Assembly (NCBI RefSeq): GCF_018446385.1
Contig: NC_055988.1
Coordinates: 62,459,788 to 62,523,787, forward strand
Reading direction: 5' to 3'
DNA from: Zingiber officinale
Taxonomy: Eukaryota > Streptophyta > Magnoliopsida > Zingiberales > Zingiberaceae
DNA length: 64,000 bases
The notes under the pieces are model-generated. The model was not told where the DNA came from and searched no databases. It saw nothing but the letters and a program-made list of their open reading frames with translations. The translations under genes and the position numbers were made by a program. Below are positions 47,441 to 58,715 of the stretch, one piece after another; position 1 is the first letter of the stretch; every line of letters begins with the position of its first letter.

Positions 47441-48507
47441 TACAGCAGCAACTCGGGTAGCGGGACCGCCATTGCGTTGTGGCTCATAATTTGTTGTTGA
47501 AATCATAGTAAATTTTATGTCATAAAATATTATGAATGTTATATGACATGGTGCATAGTTATGACCTAACCCCAAATGTGATTGGATGTGTGTAATGTTG
47601 TAATTCATAATACGGCCTGTGTGTCGTGCCTTCATCCATTTTATTCTTGTTGTAATTTGATTACACTCGAATGTAACTCGAGTTTCTTTAGATTTTGTAA
47701 TGTACAAAATTAACAAGAGTTAGTCTTTTGGATGACGGGTGAAAATGAATGAAGGACAACAACACACGACAACCAAGGAAGCGCTTGGAGAAGCTACTTA
47801 GACCTAGGTTGACTTATCGCTCTACTCATTGGCTTGAGAAGATCGTAGTTTATAAGGGTCATAATCATGTCATGTTTAAATTAGCATATATGTTAATATA
47901 TGTCATGATATGCCATGAATGTATGTGATGCATGTGTAGCTATCGTAATTAGGTCATTTACATATGCCTACCAAAGTTTGGTACTCACTACTACCTCAAT
48001 CATTTGTAGTCAGGTTCGCCAAAGTAAAGTGACTCGTTTTATCTTGGTAGAGTGCGACTGGACAATTGTGATGTCCGACTATTGAACTTTGGGTGAGACT
48101 TCACTAAGTTGAGAACTTAGAGGCATATCTCATAAGACGTAAATCATATTATACTAGTCTTGTACGATTATCCAAAGCTAACTCAAGATGAGTAATAGTA
48201 TGAGTTTCATAAGATGGGAAAATGAAAAAACAGTTTGTTCACCTAAAGATACAAGAGTTACATAGGATGTAATCAGTACACGTTGCCTACCTAATTTATA
48301 CAAGTCTTGGGCGATTAGCCAATGCTAACTAAAGATGAGGTATAATGTGGATCTTGTCCCACTTGAATATCTTTACTTTTGGGTTTAGAGCTAGTAGTGA
48401 CTTGCTCCTATCAAGCTTTAGAATTCAATGAGAGAATCATTTAATTAAAGATCTAATTAAATGATCTGAGTATGATACTTCTCTGTATTTTATTGTTATA
48501 GACCACC
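47441..48507 (+). other. Leader of element B, continued
   Basis: Non-coding leader after the element A insertion. Motifs such as 'gctaactcaagatgagtaatagtatga' are related to the leader of A in the opposite orientation. Confidence 0.65.
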
Positions 48508-51500
48508 ATGTCGTCTAGTACGTATAAGACACTATCTCTGCAATCTGTCCTTGATAAGGACAAGCTCAATGGAACTAATTTCTTAGACTAGTATAAAAAT
48601 ATGAGAATAGTTCTCAAGAGAGAAAGAAAAATGTACGTCCTAGAGCAACCTATTCCTGAAGTACCCCTGCTACTGCCACTAGAGCTAATAAGGATGCTTA
48701 CAAGAAGCATCAAGATGTTGCATTAGATGTATCATGTCTTATGCTCGCCACTATGAACTCTGAGCTTTAGAAGCAACATGAGAACATGGATGCTTATAAT
48801 ATGGTTGAACATCTTAGACAACTATATTAAGGACAAGCAAGGCATGAGAGATTTGAGATCTCAAAAGCACTGTTTTAATGCAGAATGCAAAAAGGAAGTC
48901 CCGTAGGGCCTTATGTGCTCAAAATGATCGGGTATGTAGAAAATCTACAAAGGTTGGGATTCCCACTAGGCCAAGAATTGGCCACTGACCTTATTCTGTA
49001 GTCGTTGCCTGATAGTTATAGTCAATTTGTCATGAACTACAACATGAATGAAATTGACAAACCACTGCCTGAAATGTTGAGCATGTTGAGAACTGCTAAA
49101 CTCAACCTTAAGAAGGCAAAGCCTAGTTCCATTTTGATGGTGTCTAAGGGCAAAGGCAAGTGGAAGCCTAAAGGTAAGGGTAAGACCCAAGCTAAATGAA
49201 AGGGCAAGACTCATGCATTGAAACCTAAAGGTGGGGTTGTTAAGGAAGGAACCTGCTTCCACTGCGATGAGACTGGACACTGGAAGAGGAATTGCAAGTT
49301 ATACCTAGAGGAACTGAAAAGGAAGAGAAGTGAAACTTCTGCCTCAGGTATATATATTATAGAAGTCAATCTGTCTATTTCTTCTTCATGGTTATTAGAT
49401 ACTGAGTGTGCATCTCACATTTGTACTAATGTGAAGGGGCTAAGAAATAGTAGATCATTGACAAAGGGCAAAGTGGACCTACGAGTAGGCAATGACACAA
49501 GAGTTGCTGCTATAGTTGTAGGAGCATATTCCTTATCTTTGCCCACTAGGCTTGTTTTAGAACTTGAAGAGTGTTGTTATGTGCCTACCTTGATGAAGAA
49601 CATTATCTCTATTTCTTGTTTGGACAAGAAAGGTTTTCTATTTGTAATAAAGGATAAATATTGTTCCGTTTATTTCAATGAAATGTTCTATTGTAGTGCA
49701 CATCCTGTGAATGTACTCTATGTTCTAGACTTTGACAACCCAATGTATAACATAAATATCAAATGGTTCAAGTCTAATGATTTGAATCAAACATATCTCT
49801 GGCATTGTCGCTTGGGTCACATAAATGAGAGTCGCATATTCCAACTCCATAAGGATGGACTTTTAGACTCATTTGATTTTAAATCATATGAGGCATGCAA
49901 ATCTTGTCTTCAAGGCAAGATGATAAAGATTCCATTTAGTGGACACGGTGAAAGGGCTAATGATCTGTTAGGACTCATACATACCGATGTATGTGGCCCT
50001 TTTAGATTAGTAGCTAGAGGATGCTAACATTATTTCATTACTTTTACTGATAATTTCAGTGGATATGGCTATGTGTTTCTGATGAGACACAAGTCAGAAT
50101 CCTTTGAAAAGTTCAAAGAATTCAAGAATGAAGTACAAAATCAACTTGGTAAGAGTATTAAGATACTTTAATCAGATCGAGGTGGGGAATACCTTAGTCA
50201 AGAGTTTCATGACCATCTCTTTGAGTGTGGGATAATATCTCAACTCACTCCACCTGGAATACCACAATGGAATGGTGTATCAGAAAGGAGGAACCATACT
50301 TTATTAGATATGGTATGATCAATGATGAGTCATACAGATCTTCCTACTTTCTTCTGGGGACATGCTCTAGAGACAGTCGCTTTCACACTTAACGGAGTTC
50401 CATCCAAGGCTGTCATAAAGACACCTTATACGATATGGACAGTGAAGAGTCCCAAAATGTCTTTTATGAAAATTTAGAGTTGTGAGGCTTACGTTCGACG
50501 ACAAGTCTCAGATAAACTAGGACCCAAATTAGACAAGTGCTATTTTATTGGATATCCCACAAAAATAAAGGGATATTACTTCTATAATCCCACACAAGGC
50601 AAGGTGTTTGTTGCCAGAACTGGTGTATTTCTAGAAAGGAAACTTATTTCTAGAAAAACTAGTGGGAGTGAAGTCGATCTTGAAGAAGTTCAAGATACAC
50701 AAACTAGCACCGAAGCCTTGATGGAAATTGAACAGGTACCACAAGATGTTGTGGATCATGATTTTGTTACACTGCAAGGAGTTGTGGAGCAGCAACCTGT
50801 TCAAGTAGCACAAGCTCTACGCAGATCTGATAGGACCCGTCGTCGACCTAAGAGATATTCTTTTCTCTTGTCCGATAATGGTGATGTAGTGCCAGTTGGT
50901 CTCAAAGAGCTTACATCTTATCAGAAAGATGTACAAGACCCAGATTCTGAGAAATGGCTATAGGCCATAAGATCTGAAATGGAATCCATGTACACTAACT
51001 AAGTACGAACTTTGGTTGATCCACCTGAAGGGATCAAATCCATTGGGTGCAAGTGGGTCTTCAAGGTGAAGACTGACATGGATGATCGTATGCATACCTA
51101 TAAGGTAGATTGGTGGCTAAAGAATTCAAGCAGATTTATGGTATAGACTATGATGAAACCGTTTCACCAGTTGCAATGCTCAAGTCCATTCGGATCATGC
51201 TTGCTATTGCTGCTTACTATGATTATGAGATCTGGTAGATGGATGTCAAAACCGCATTTCTTAATAGAAATCTACTCGAGGATGTGTACATGACACAACC
51301 TGAGGGTTTTGTAGATCCAGAGCATGCTGGAAAGGTTTGTAAATTGCAAAGATCCATTTATGGATTGAAACAAGCTTCTAGAAGCTGGAATCTTTGATTC
51401 GATGATGCAATCAAAATGTTTGGTTTCATTATGAATGAAGATGAACCTTGTGTCTGCAAGAAGGTTAGTGGGAGCACAGTCATCTTTCTGATATTGTATG

Positions 51501-52277
51501 TAGATGATATACTTCTCATTGGAAACGATATCCCTACTCTTCAGTTAGTGAAGATTTAGGTTGGGAATTGTATATCAATGAATGACTTAGGTGAAGCATC
51601 CTATATTTTAGGCATCAAGATCTATAGAGATAGATCCAAGAGATGGCTTGGTCTAAGCCAAAGTACATATATTGACAAGGTGCTTAAAAGTTTGTCATAC
51701 AGAATTCTAAGAAGGGATTCCTGCCGATGTCACATGGTGTGAGTCTTTCAAAGACTCAATGTCCTTCTTCTAAGGAAGAAAGGGTCTGCATGGATCAGAT
51801 TCCTTATGCATCTGTTATAGGGTCTATCATGTACGTCATACTTTGTACTCACCCAGATGTCTCATATGCTTTAAGTATGATAAGAAGATACTAGTCAAAT
51901 CCAGATGAAGGTCACTGGACAATAGTCAAGAATATTCTTAAGTACTTGAGAAGAACTTAAGATTATTTCTTGATCTTTGGAGGCAATGAAGATCTTGCTG
52001 TAAAGGGTACAGTTGTTACTGTAAAGAGTTACAGTGGTGCAAGCATCTAAATAGACAAAGACAATTCTAGATCGCAGTTAGGACATGTATTGTACCTAAA
52101 TGGTGGTCTTGGGTATTGGATACTACAACGATTCGAGGGATGATCGATATATAAGATATGATGATATGCAGAGAACCAAGCAATACTAACATTACGGATC
52201 CTTTAACCAAGGCTTTAGCATCGAGGAAGCATGATAGCCACACTAGATCAATGGATATTAGATATTTCAATGATTGA
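48508..52277 (+). pseudogene. Copia gag-pol of element B, heavily mutated
   Basis: The ATG at 48508 starts MSSSTYKTLSLQSVLDKDKL. The gag zinc knuckle CFHCDETGHWKRNC is complete near 49246-49290. The protease motif is LLDTECASH, so Gly of the active-site DTG is Glu. The pre-integrase part WHCRLGHINE and integrase HTDVCGPF, TDNFSGYGYVF and GEYLSQEFHD are all present. RT shows YVDDILLIGN near 51500. The reading ends at TGA 52275-52277 after the equivalent of ADPLTKAL. Many internal stops (for example after FLD near 48590, after the gag SIL segment near 49000, in the integrase at 50025 and near 50170) and frame losses make it inactive. It shows what A has lost. Confidence 0.88.
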
Positions 52278-52297
52278 CACTAGTGACATAAGTAGAT

Positions 52298-53345
52298 TGT
52301 TAGTGTAAGCCCTAAGAGGCAATCAAGAATTGATTGACTTAGGACATTTTGTATCATATTTCGTTATTTCATAAGAAGGCAAAGGTTATGGTTATTATAT
52401 TTATTTCAGTTCAGTGCCGAATGAGTAAATATATTAATGTCCTAAAGTAAAAGGTTCTAATCTATAATATATCAATTGGTTGAATTGATAGTGAGATATT
52501 GTAGAGAATGCTACTCTAAACTATTCCTAATCAAGTATTAATATACAAGGACAATATTAATACGTTAAGACTAGCATGTAGGTTAACAGATGACTTAATC
52601 TCACAAGTCATGGATATGAGATATTAGGTTGATACATGTGTATATATTAGAGAATATGTGCTGAATTGACCCGCCATGAGATGTTTCATGGATCGTTATA
52701 TAAGTGTCATAAATATTTTCATGTGACTATTGGTATAAATAGTCCTTATACCTGAAGTCACTACGGCTCCCTACATAAGGAGTTATGTACTTTGGTATCC
52801 TCAAACGTCACCCATAACAGGGTGGACTATAAAGTCGATCACTGGGAATGCAATAAATTATGCTGAGGGATGTGAGTGATGTAGATGAGATCTATCCCTT
52901 TCATATAGCAGAAGCGATATCTGTGGGCCCCTTGATTAGTAGGACACAAGAATGTATGACCATACTCAGATGAGTCAATATGAATATTGAGCTTATTTGT
53001 TTAGTGTGTCTACTTAGAGATCAAGAAACACAAAGATTGATAAGGGGATGACACGGTCTATGCCTCATTGATCAACTAGATATCAAGGATAGGAGGATTG
53101 AGTCATACAAGATAATAGCCACGGACAGGTTAGGTCGGATCTTGACTTTCTCGTCACTTGGGTAGCAATGATGCATTGCTAGATGCTACTCTTTGTATTG
53201 CCAACGTTACGAGAGCCTATAGGGTCATGCACAAAGAACATATTGGTTTAGAAATGGGTGTTTTAGTTTGACTAAAATACTAAGGATATTAAGAATAATG
53301 GGTAAATCCAAAGTGTTGGTGTCATCTTAGTGGTGATTGACACTA
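52298..53345 (+). repeat. LTR-like segment embedded before the 3' LTR of element B
   Basis: It begins TGTTAGTGTAAGCCCTAAGAGG after a purine-rich 'aagtagat'. It follows the order of the family-1 LTR (compare 'tcaattggttgaattgatagtgaga', 'gacccgccatgag', 'cacggtctatgcctca', 'gccaacgttacgagagcctatag') and stops before the downstream half. It is followed by a second polypurine tract (agtgggagat, 53351-53360) and the true 3' LTR. It therefore looks like the U3 half of a foreign LTR carried in B. Confidence 0.75.
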
Positions 53346-53360
53346 GTGCTAGTGGGAGAT

Positions 53361-54028
53361 TGTTAGTAATTAGCCTAAAGAGCCAATCATGAGATAATTA
53401 GGCCTTTTGAATTACTCATTGAGTTAGATTCAAATGAATCCACTCATTGGATTGAGTCCAATCCGAATTAGACACATTGGATTAATGGGTTAGACTCAAT
53501 GAGTTAGACTTATTGGGTTATTGGATTAATAGTTAATCCAATATATTAAATTCAATCCATTAAGAGGAATACAAAGAGACAAAAGACCCTTTGTATTCAT
53601 GGGATGAATATAAATAGCCTTTTGTAATGAATTTTTCATAAGTGTTGAAAAGTGAAGAGAATGGTGACTCTTCATCTCCCTCTTCTTCCTCTTCCTTCCA
53701 TGGCCGAATCTTCCTCCTTGGCCAAACCGATCTTCTTGCTAGCACAAGAAGATGATTCTTCTCCAAAGGCTTCGTTCGTATGACGAACAAAGGATATGTT
53801 CGTGTGGATAACGTAGAGGCGCGGACGCTTGAACGTGTTGAGATCTGGATCCAAAGAAAAGACTGCTGTCGGGATTACGAAGGGCATGCAACAAAGGTAT
53901 AATCCTATCATGTAACTTAGTATAGATTGCTTTAGCAATATTTCTTCCCTTCGCATGGATCTGCTCGATAGAGGATCTAGTTAATTTTTTGCTACGCTTA
54001 AGTGTGTTTAGCGTGCTAGATCCTTACA
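53361..54028 (+). repeat. 3' LTR of element B
   Basis: TGTTAGTAATTAGCC...GATCCTTACA, 668 bp, directly after the polypurine tract and before the duplication CGAGG. It keeps the segment of about 58 bp that is missing in the 5' copy (near 53797-53855). Confidence 0.92.
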
Positions 54029-54033
54029 CGAGG

Positions 54034-54961
54034 TGCCATCTCAAAGTAATATCCAGAGTTCTATACAGTTTATATTAGATAAATCTATGACCTCTAGAAT
54101 TGTATGTGATGTACCTACGTGGGGTTGTGCTAGGCTTTAGTTAGAATCCCTACACGAGTGTAAGCATGGAATTAGATACATGAACAATGCATAGGGACAT
54201 TAACTAGCATCGTACCAAAATCGAAATTCTAGCATCTATCTCAAAATCCAACTTCACGTTCTTCTTTCTTCTCTCTCTTTCTCTTAACCTTCTCTCTCTC
54301 TTTACAATTACTCTCGTTAGTTCGCAAGTACCAAAGCCAACTATCGACTGTCTAGATAACTTACTTTGCGACATCTATATTGCTTAATCAACAGTCCATG
54401 TGAGTTCAACAATCTTTTATATTACTGACAACGTAACCGTGTACTTGCAGCTTCGTAACAGCCTATAGCTAGATAGCTACACGTTTTGTTTGCCCACTAG
54501 ACCAGGTAGTAGTAGCATGTATTGTCGCATGTAAACAATGACATTTATGTGCTCTGATTGTCCACTTGGCTAGTTGGTGGTAGCATGTATTGTTGCCTGC
54601 AATTAGTAGCTAAGGAGCTAGATAACTATCTCGTCCTATTTGTCCACTGGACCAGATGGTGGTAGCGTATCACCCGCAGATAGTAGATACCCTAATTGTC
54701 CACGTGACCCATTCGTGGTAGTATGTTGTTGCATGCAATCATGATTTGTTATATGTTGGTTATGTGTTAGTTTAAGCAGATGATTTTTGGATATACCGTA
54801 TGTACTTCTAATTTATTAGCTATACTTGGTGGAGTAGGTCAGTGAAGGATTTTGTTGTTGGTTATGATTTGTTTAGTAGATGATTTTATGTCATTATTTT
54901 AATTTTTTAAGTAAGTCTTATTTTCTGAGACTATATCCTTTGATCTCTGTATATTATATTG
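54034..54961. other. Unassigned region with long degenerate tandem units
   Basis: Four units beginning with 'ttgtccact..accaggtggtggtagcatgtattgttgc' start near 54490, 54560, 54640 and 54697. A CT-rich microsatellite lies at 54255-54302. It may belong to the old gypsy LTR whose end is at 56947. No gene is seen. Confidence 0.45.
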
Positions 54962-55880
54962 TGTTGGTCCCTTGTGGTAGGCTAGAGGGGGTGAATAGCC
55001 TGAAATCAAATAACGAACACCTTTTTTGATTTATATCTTTATCAACATAAACACTTGTACAAAAAAGAAATAATAAGCAAATTAACAAGAGAAAGATGTA
55101 CAGAGATTTTTTACTTTGTTTGCAATCAGAAGATTGCTAATTTAAGATGTTGAAAGCCCACTAAAGTCTCCTTTGGGTGGAGAAGCCTCTTACAACAGTT
55201 AAAGCACTCAATTACAAAGCTAAACTGAAAGTAGAATATTTACCAGTGTTGTATTTAGCTATTGGGATCAGGGCTGTATTTATAATCTTGATCGGGGCAC
55301 CTGGAATGGTTCCAAGCGCCTGGATGTGGATAGGACTTTATCCACGTTGTGCCGGATCGTAACAGGTGACGTCTCGATAAACTTTTTAGTCCAGGCGCCT
55401 GGACTCGCTTCAGGCTCCCGGATCGGGCTGAACCAGCTCGACTAGGGTGCGACCCTGGGCCACCTTGGGTCCGAGCGGTTCGGGTGCCCGGACCCAATCT
55501 GAGCACCAGGAGTCCGGGCGCTTGGACCATAGTCAACTTCTGGTTGACTTTTTCGTCACGGTCTTCCGCTTCGGCTTTGCTCGCTTGAGTGATTTCGTCC
55601 ACCGAAATAGGGCTCACTTGAACCCATTTTTTCACTTTGATTTCTTGTCACTCGGAAACACCTCTCGCTCCCTTCTCGTTCACCAACAAACTCTTTCACA
55701 GCACCTTGTCCCTCGGACACATCGAGCCCATTGACTCTCTCCTGTGCTGTCCTCGCTAGTTGCGTCGTTTGCTCGACTTCCTGTGCTCCTAAGGTCTTGC
55801 ACACTTAGACACAATGATCAAATCATAACAAGACCTAATTTAACTTGGTTAATCATATCAAAACTATCACGGGGTTCTTA
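54962..55880 (-). repeat. SIRE-like LTR fragment (G)
   Basis: The plus-strand start 'tgttggtcccttgtggtaggctagagggggtgaatagc' parallels the outer end of the LTRs of E ('agtagctagagggg.ggtgaatagc'), so this is a minus-strand LTR 3' end. A TATA-like box (minus-strand gattataaata, about 55274-55285) is flanked by a cluster of GGCGCC-type palindromes at 55290-55530 (ccaggcgcctgg, ccgggcgcttgg). The other LTR end is not found; the fragment is probably truncated near 55880. Confidence 0.65.
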
Positions 55881-56947
55881 CATGTTGATCATCCACTATT
55901 TTCTTATACCCACTGAGTATTTTGTATTCACTACCCCTTGCTTTTCCTTTTAATTCCAGATAAGCAGGTAGAGTATGTGTCATGTTGCTCAGAGGTCTTG
56001 GCTGTCGGTCCCATGTCGTTTGAGATGTCTCTTGTTCATTTTCATTGTTATACCCTTTTGACTTTCTCGTATTTGAATAGGAATGTAAATGAAGTAAATG
56101 GTTCGCGAGTTATTCGGAGCTCGGTTCGATAAAAAGCTCGTTCGAGTTCGTTCGTTTATCTTATTGAGCCGAGCTTGAGCTCGATTTCGAGCTTGACAGT
56201 TTTATCGAGCCGAGCTCAAGCTTACGGATATTTGACTCGTGAGCTCATGAACATGTTCGTTTGTAGGCTCACAAGCTAAAAAACGAGCCTTAAATCGAGC
56301 CAAAAAATGAGCTCTAAAACGAGCTAAAAAACAAATTCTAAAATGAACCTTAAAACGAGCTTTAAAACAAGCCCAAATATGAGCTCTAAAATGAGCCCGA
56401 AAACGAGCCCGAGCTTGCTTAACGAATTAGGCTCGTTAACTATGGTAATCGAGCTAATAACGAGCCGAGCTTGAATTGTTCGCGAGCTTGATAATTCCAA
56501 AACGAGCCGAGCTCGAGACTTGTAATAAAAGTTCAATTCGAGCTCGAGCTGAGCTCAAGCCCGAATATAACTTAAACGAGCCAAGCTCGAGCCTAATACT
56601 GTTCGGCTCGGTTCGGCTCGTTTACATCCCTATATTTGAAATTTACTTTGAAATTTGTTTTAAAAACCTGTTTAGTTTTACTTTCATTGTTTCTCTACTT
56701 GATCGGGTTACAAATAAAGTATGTTATTTGTTAGACATGCACGCATGCATACATTTTTCTATTTATATATTTTATGTTGTTGTATGTGAGTTTCCTTATG
56801 TGTTCCGTTGTGATTATACCTAGTTGTGTGGGTTGAGGTTGTTGTTTATGTACACTCGAGTGGCTATATATCTAGGATTCCATATGTTGTCATAAGGAGG
56901 GAGTTGTTGTTCGTTTGTCGAACAGAGACTTCTTCGGGGGTGTGACA
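55881..56947 (+). repeat. Old Ty3/gypsy LTR, 3' part, with a hAT insertion
   Basis: It ends 'gaacagagacttcttcgggggtgtgaca', closely like the end of the element C LTR on its own strand ('ggacagagactcctctggggcgtgaca'). Upstream, 'cactgagtattttgtattcactacccc..ttttaattccag' (55909-55960) parallels 'tgctgagtgttggactcacccc..ttttcag' in C. It is interrupted at 56078-56632. Confidence 0.65.
56078..56632. mobile_element. hAT-type non-autonomous element, 'gctcg' family
   Basis: The terminal inverted repeats are TAGGAATGTAAATG and, reversed, TAGGGATGTAAACG. The flanking 8-bp duplication TATTTGAA (56070-56077 and 56633-56640) is exact, which points to the hAT superfamily. The interior is dense in 'gagctcg' and 'cgagctt' words and non-coding. 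Confidence 0.85.
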
Positions 56948-56954
56948 TATAATA

Positions 56955-58189
56955 TATCTTGTTTGTCCTGTATGTGTCATAGAACCTTAGCCAATAAAGA
57001 AAGGTTCAATGCTTTTAAGTCCCTCAAGCCAATATCACAAGAAAGGGACAAGATGGACATCTACTATCATTCTACACCCTAAAGGACTAAGGATATGAGA
57101 TAGGATTTCCCAACATAAGACAAGGTGTTCTTTGGCCTTGAATTGATTCTCCTGGTGAGAGAGTCCATCAATGTGCTATAGTATGAGATTTTTAGTTTCT
57201 AAGAGGGTATAGGGATTCCCATGTATCTAAAAGGTATATCACCTTCATGGAACCCTATCGTAGTATGAAGCCACTCCCAAGTGTGAGTATCTATCTCTGC
57301 CATGTAAATGCTAGATTTAGTTTGGTTGGTTGTGAGATCGATCATCTAAGCAAACTATGATAGACAACTAACTAGCTAGGTAATTGAAGGCACATCTTCG
57401 TGAAACATGAGCAAAAGGTCATCTACATATACTAAATGTGCTATCTTGAGATGCCTATCTTTGGGGTTAAAATGAAAATCTAACCTAATGGTATGCCTTG
57501 TTAGTGATCAGGAAAGATACTCCATGCATATGCCAAATAAGTATGAGGAGAGTCGATCCCCTACCCGAGTCCTCATAATGTCATTTATCACTACAGAGAA
57601 GGATATAGTGGTAACGTATCTTCTGATCCATGTGATGAATATGGTGAAGAATTGTAGTGTTGAGGACATCTTTAAGAAAATCCTAGTGGACTGAGTCAAA
57701 AGCCTTACGTAGATCCACTTTCAAAGTGTATCTCAAGGAAATTCGTTTTCTTGTATAGTTGCACATCAGTTCTTGAGCTAAGTAGATGTTATTTATGATG
57801 ATGTGGTCTTTAACAAAAGCTATCTAAGTAGGGTGTAATAGGTGGTTTGTAACATCAGCCAATCTACTTGCAAGGAGCTTAGATATGACCTTATAAAATA
57901 CTATGCAACAAGAGATAGAACTATACTTTTGCACTTTGCTTACGTAAGTTGTTTTCGGTACTAGAACAATAAGTGTATGATTCCATGATTTGAGTAATTG
58001 ACCATTTGATAAGAACTCCAGAATAACTATGATAAAATCATACTTGATTGTATCCGATGCATGCTTGTAAAACTTGGAATTGTATCCATCTGGCTAGGTG
58101 CCTTCAGGTCTCTTATGTTTCTTCATGACCTTATATTGAGCTATGCCAGTTGTAATCCATGTGTTTGCATGTTCTCAATTATCCTCCTG
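56955..58189 (-). pseudogene. LINE (L1-type) reverse transcriptase fragment
   Basis: On the minus strand, going down in coordinate: SWNHTLIVLVPKTTYVSKVQ (57930-57990), KVISKLLASRLADVTNHLL, IAFVKDHIIINNIYLAQEL (57760-57830), KVDLRKAFDSV (RT motif A, 57690-57722), VGDRLSSYLFGICMEYLS (57520-57570), the catalytic VYVDDLLLMF (57405-57435) and the late IGLRDLKALNLSLLAKVL (56990-57045). Frames change repeatedly and stops occur. No ORF1, complete endonuclease or poly(A) tail is seen. Its N-terminal side abuts a plastid fragment. Confidence 0.82.
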
Positions 58190-58567
58190 GAGGTAGAAGG
58201 CCCATGGGTCGTGAACTTCTTTTCTCGGAGAAGAAGCAATGACGGTATTCGAGGAATAAGCATCGGCTAACTCTGTACCAACAGTCGCGGTAAGACAGAG
58301 GGTGCAACCGTTATCCGGAATGATTGGACGTAAAACGTCTGTAGATGACTTGTCAAGTCCGCTGTCAAATCCTAGGGCTCAACCCTGGACAGACGGTGGA
58401 AACTATCAAGCTAGAGTACGATAGGGGCAGAGGGAATTTCCGATGGAGTGGTGAAATGCGTAGAGATCGGAAAGAACACCAACGACGAAAGCACTCTGCT
58501 GGGCTTACACTGACACTGAGAGACGAAAGATAGGGGAGCAAATGAGATTAGATACCCCAGTAGTCCT
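58190..58567 (+). pseudogene. rrn16: Plastid 16S rRNA fragment in nuclear DNA
   Basis: About 378 bp of central 16S rRNA. It runs from 'ggaggtagaaggccc' through the 530-loop region ('aacagtcgcggtaagacaga', altered from the universal gccagcagccgcgg), 'gtgaaatgcgtagagatcgg' and on to 'gattagataccccagtagtc'. The indel pattern and wording are plastid-like. Changes are mostly C-to-T and G-to-A, as expected for methylated nuclear copies. No ribosomal function is expected. Confidence 0.92.
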
Positions 58568-58710
58568 GGCACTCTACTGTGATATCTATGATGATTGAAA
58601 CTAGGATGTGTCGTCCATATGTTGTAGAACTTGAAAGGTTTTGCTTGATGTGTTCAGTTTCCAAAAGGGATACTATGCATGAGGCATGAACTGAGAAAAC
58701 CTTAGGAGAT
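58568..58710 (-). pseudogene. Possible LINE endonuclease start
   Basis: One minus-strand frame reads VHASCIVSLLET and continues openly to STTYGRHILVSIIID. 'IVSLLET' resembles the first catalytic block (LLETR) of L1 endonucleases. If so, the plastid fragment lies between the endonuclease and RT parts of the same LINE. The resemblance is short and the call is weak. Confidence 0.35.
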
Positions 58711-58715
58711 CTAAA

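Larger units (their letters stand above)
26975..54028 (+). mobile_element. Element B: old Copia retrotransposon, outermost level of a three-level nest
   Basis: The LTRs are at 26975-27577 and 53361-54028, with the exact target duplication CGAGG (26970-26974 and 54029-54033). The internal region is 27578-27950 plus 47441-53360 and is split by element A. Gag-pol runs on the plus strand in normal Copia order (gag, protease, integrase, RT, RNase H) but with many stops. Leader and coding parts are related to element A, so B and A belong to neighbouring families. Confidence 0.92.

Noticed and set aside
48508-52277. A functional Copia polyprotein for element B that could mobilise A
   Set aside because: Stops occur throughout and the protease active-site Gly is changed. 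It is not a present-day helper.
55135-55362. Small open frame near the G LTR end
   Set aside because: It lies within LTR U5/R-type sequence and shows no similarity or coding signal.
58190-58567. A functional 16S rRNA gene or bacterial contamination
   Set aside because: Only a central fragment is present. The universal 530-loop sequence is mutated, and the flanks are LINE and Copia LTR sequence.
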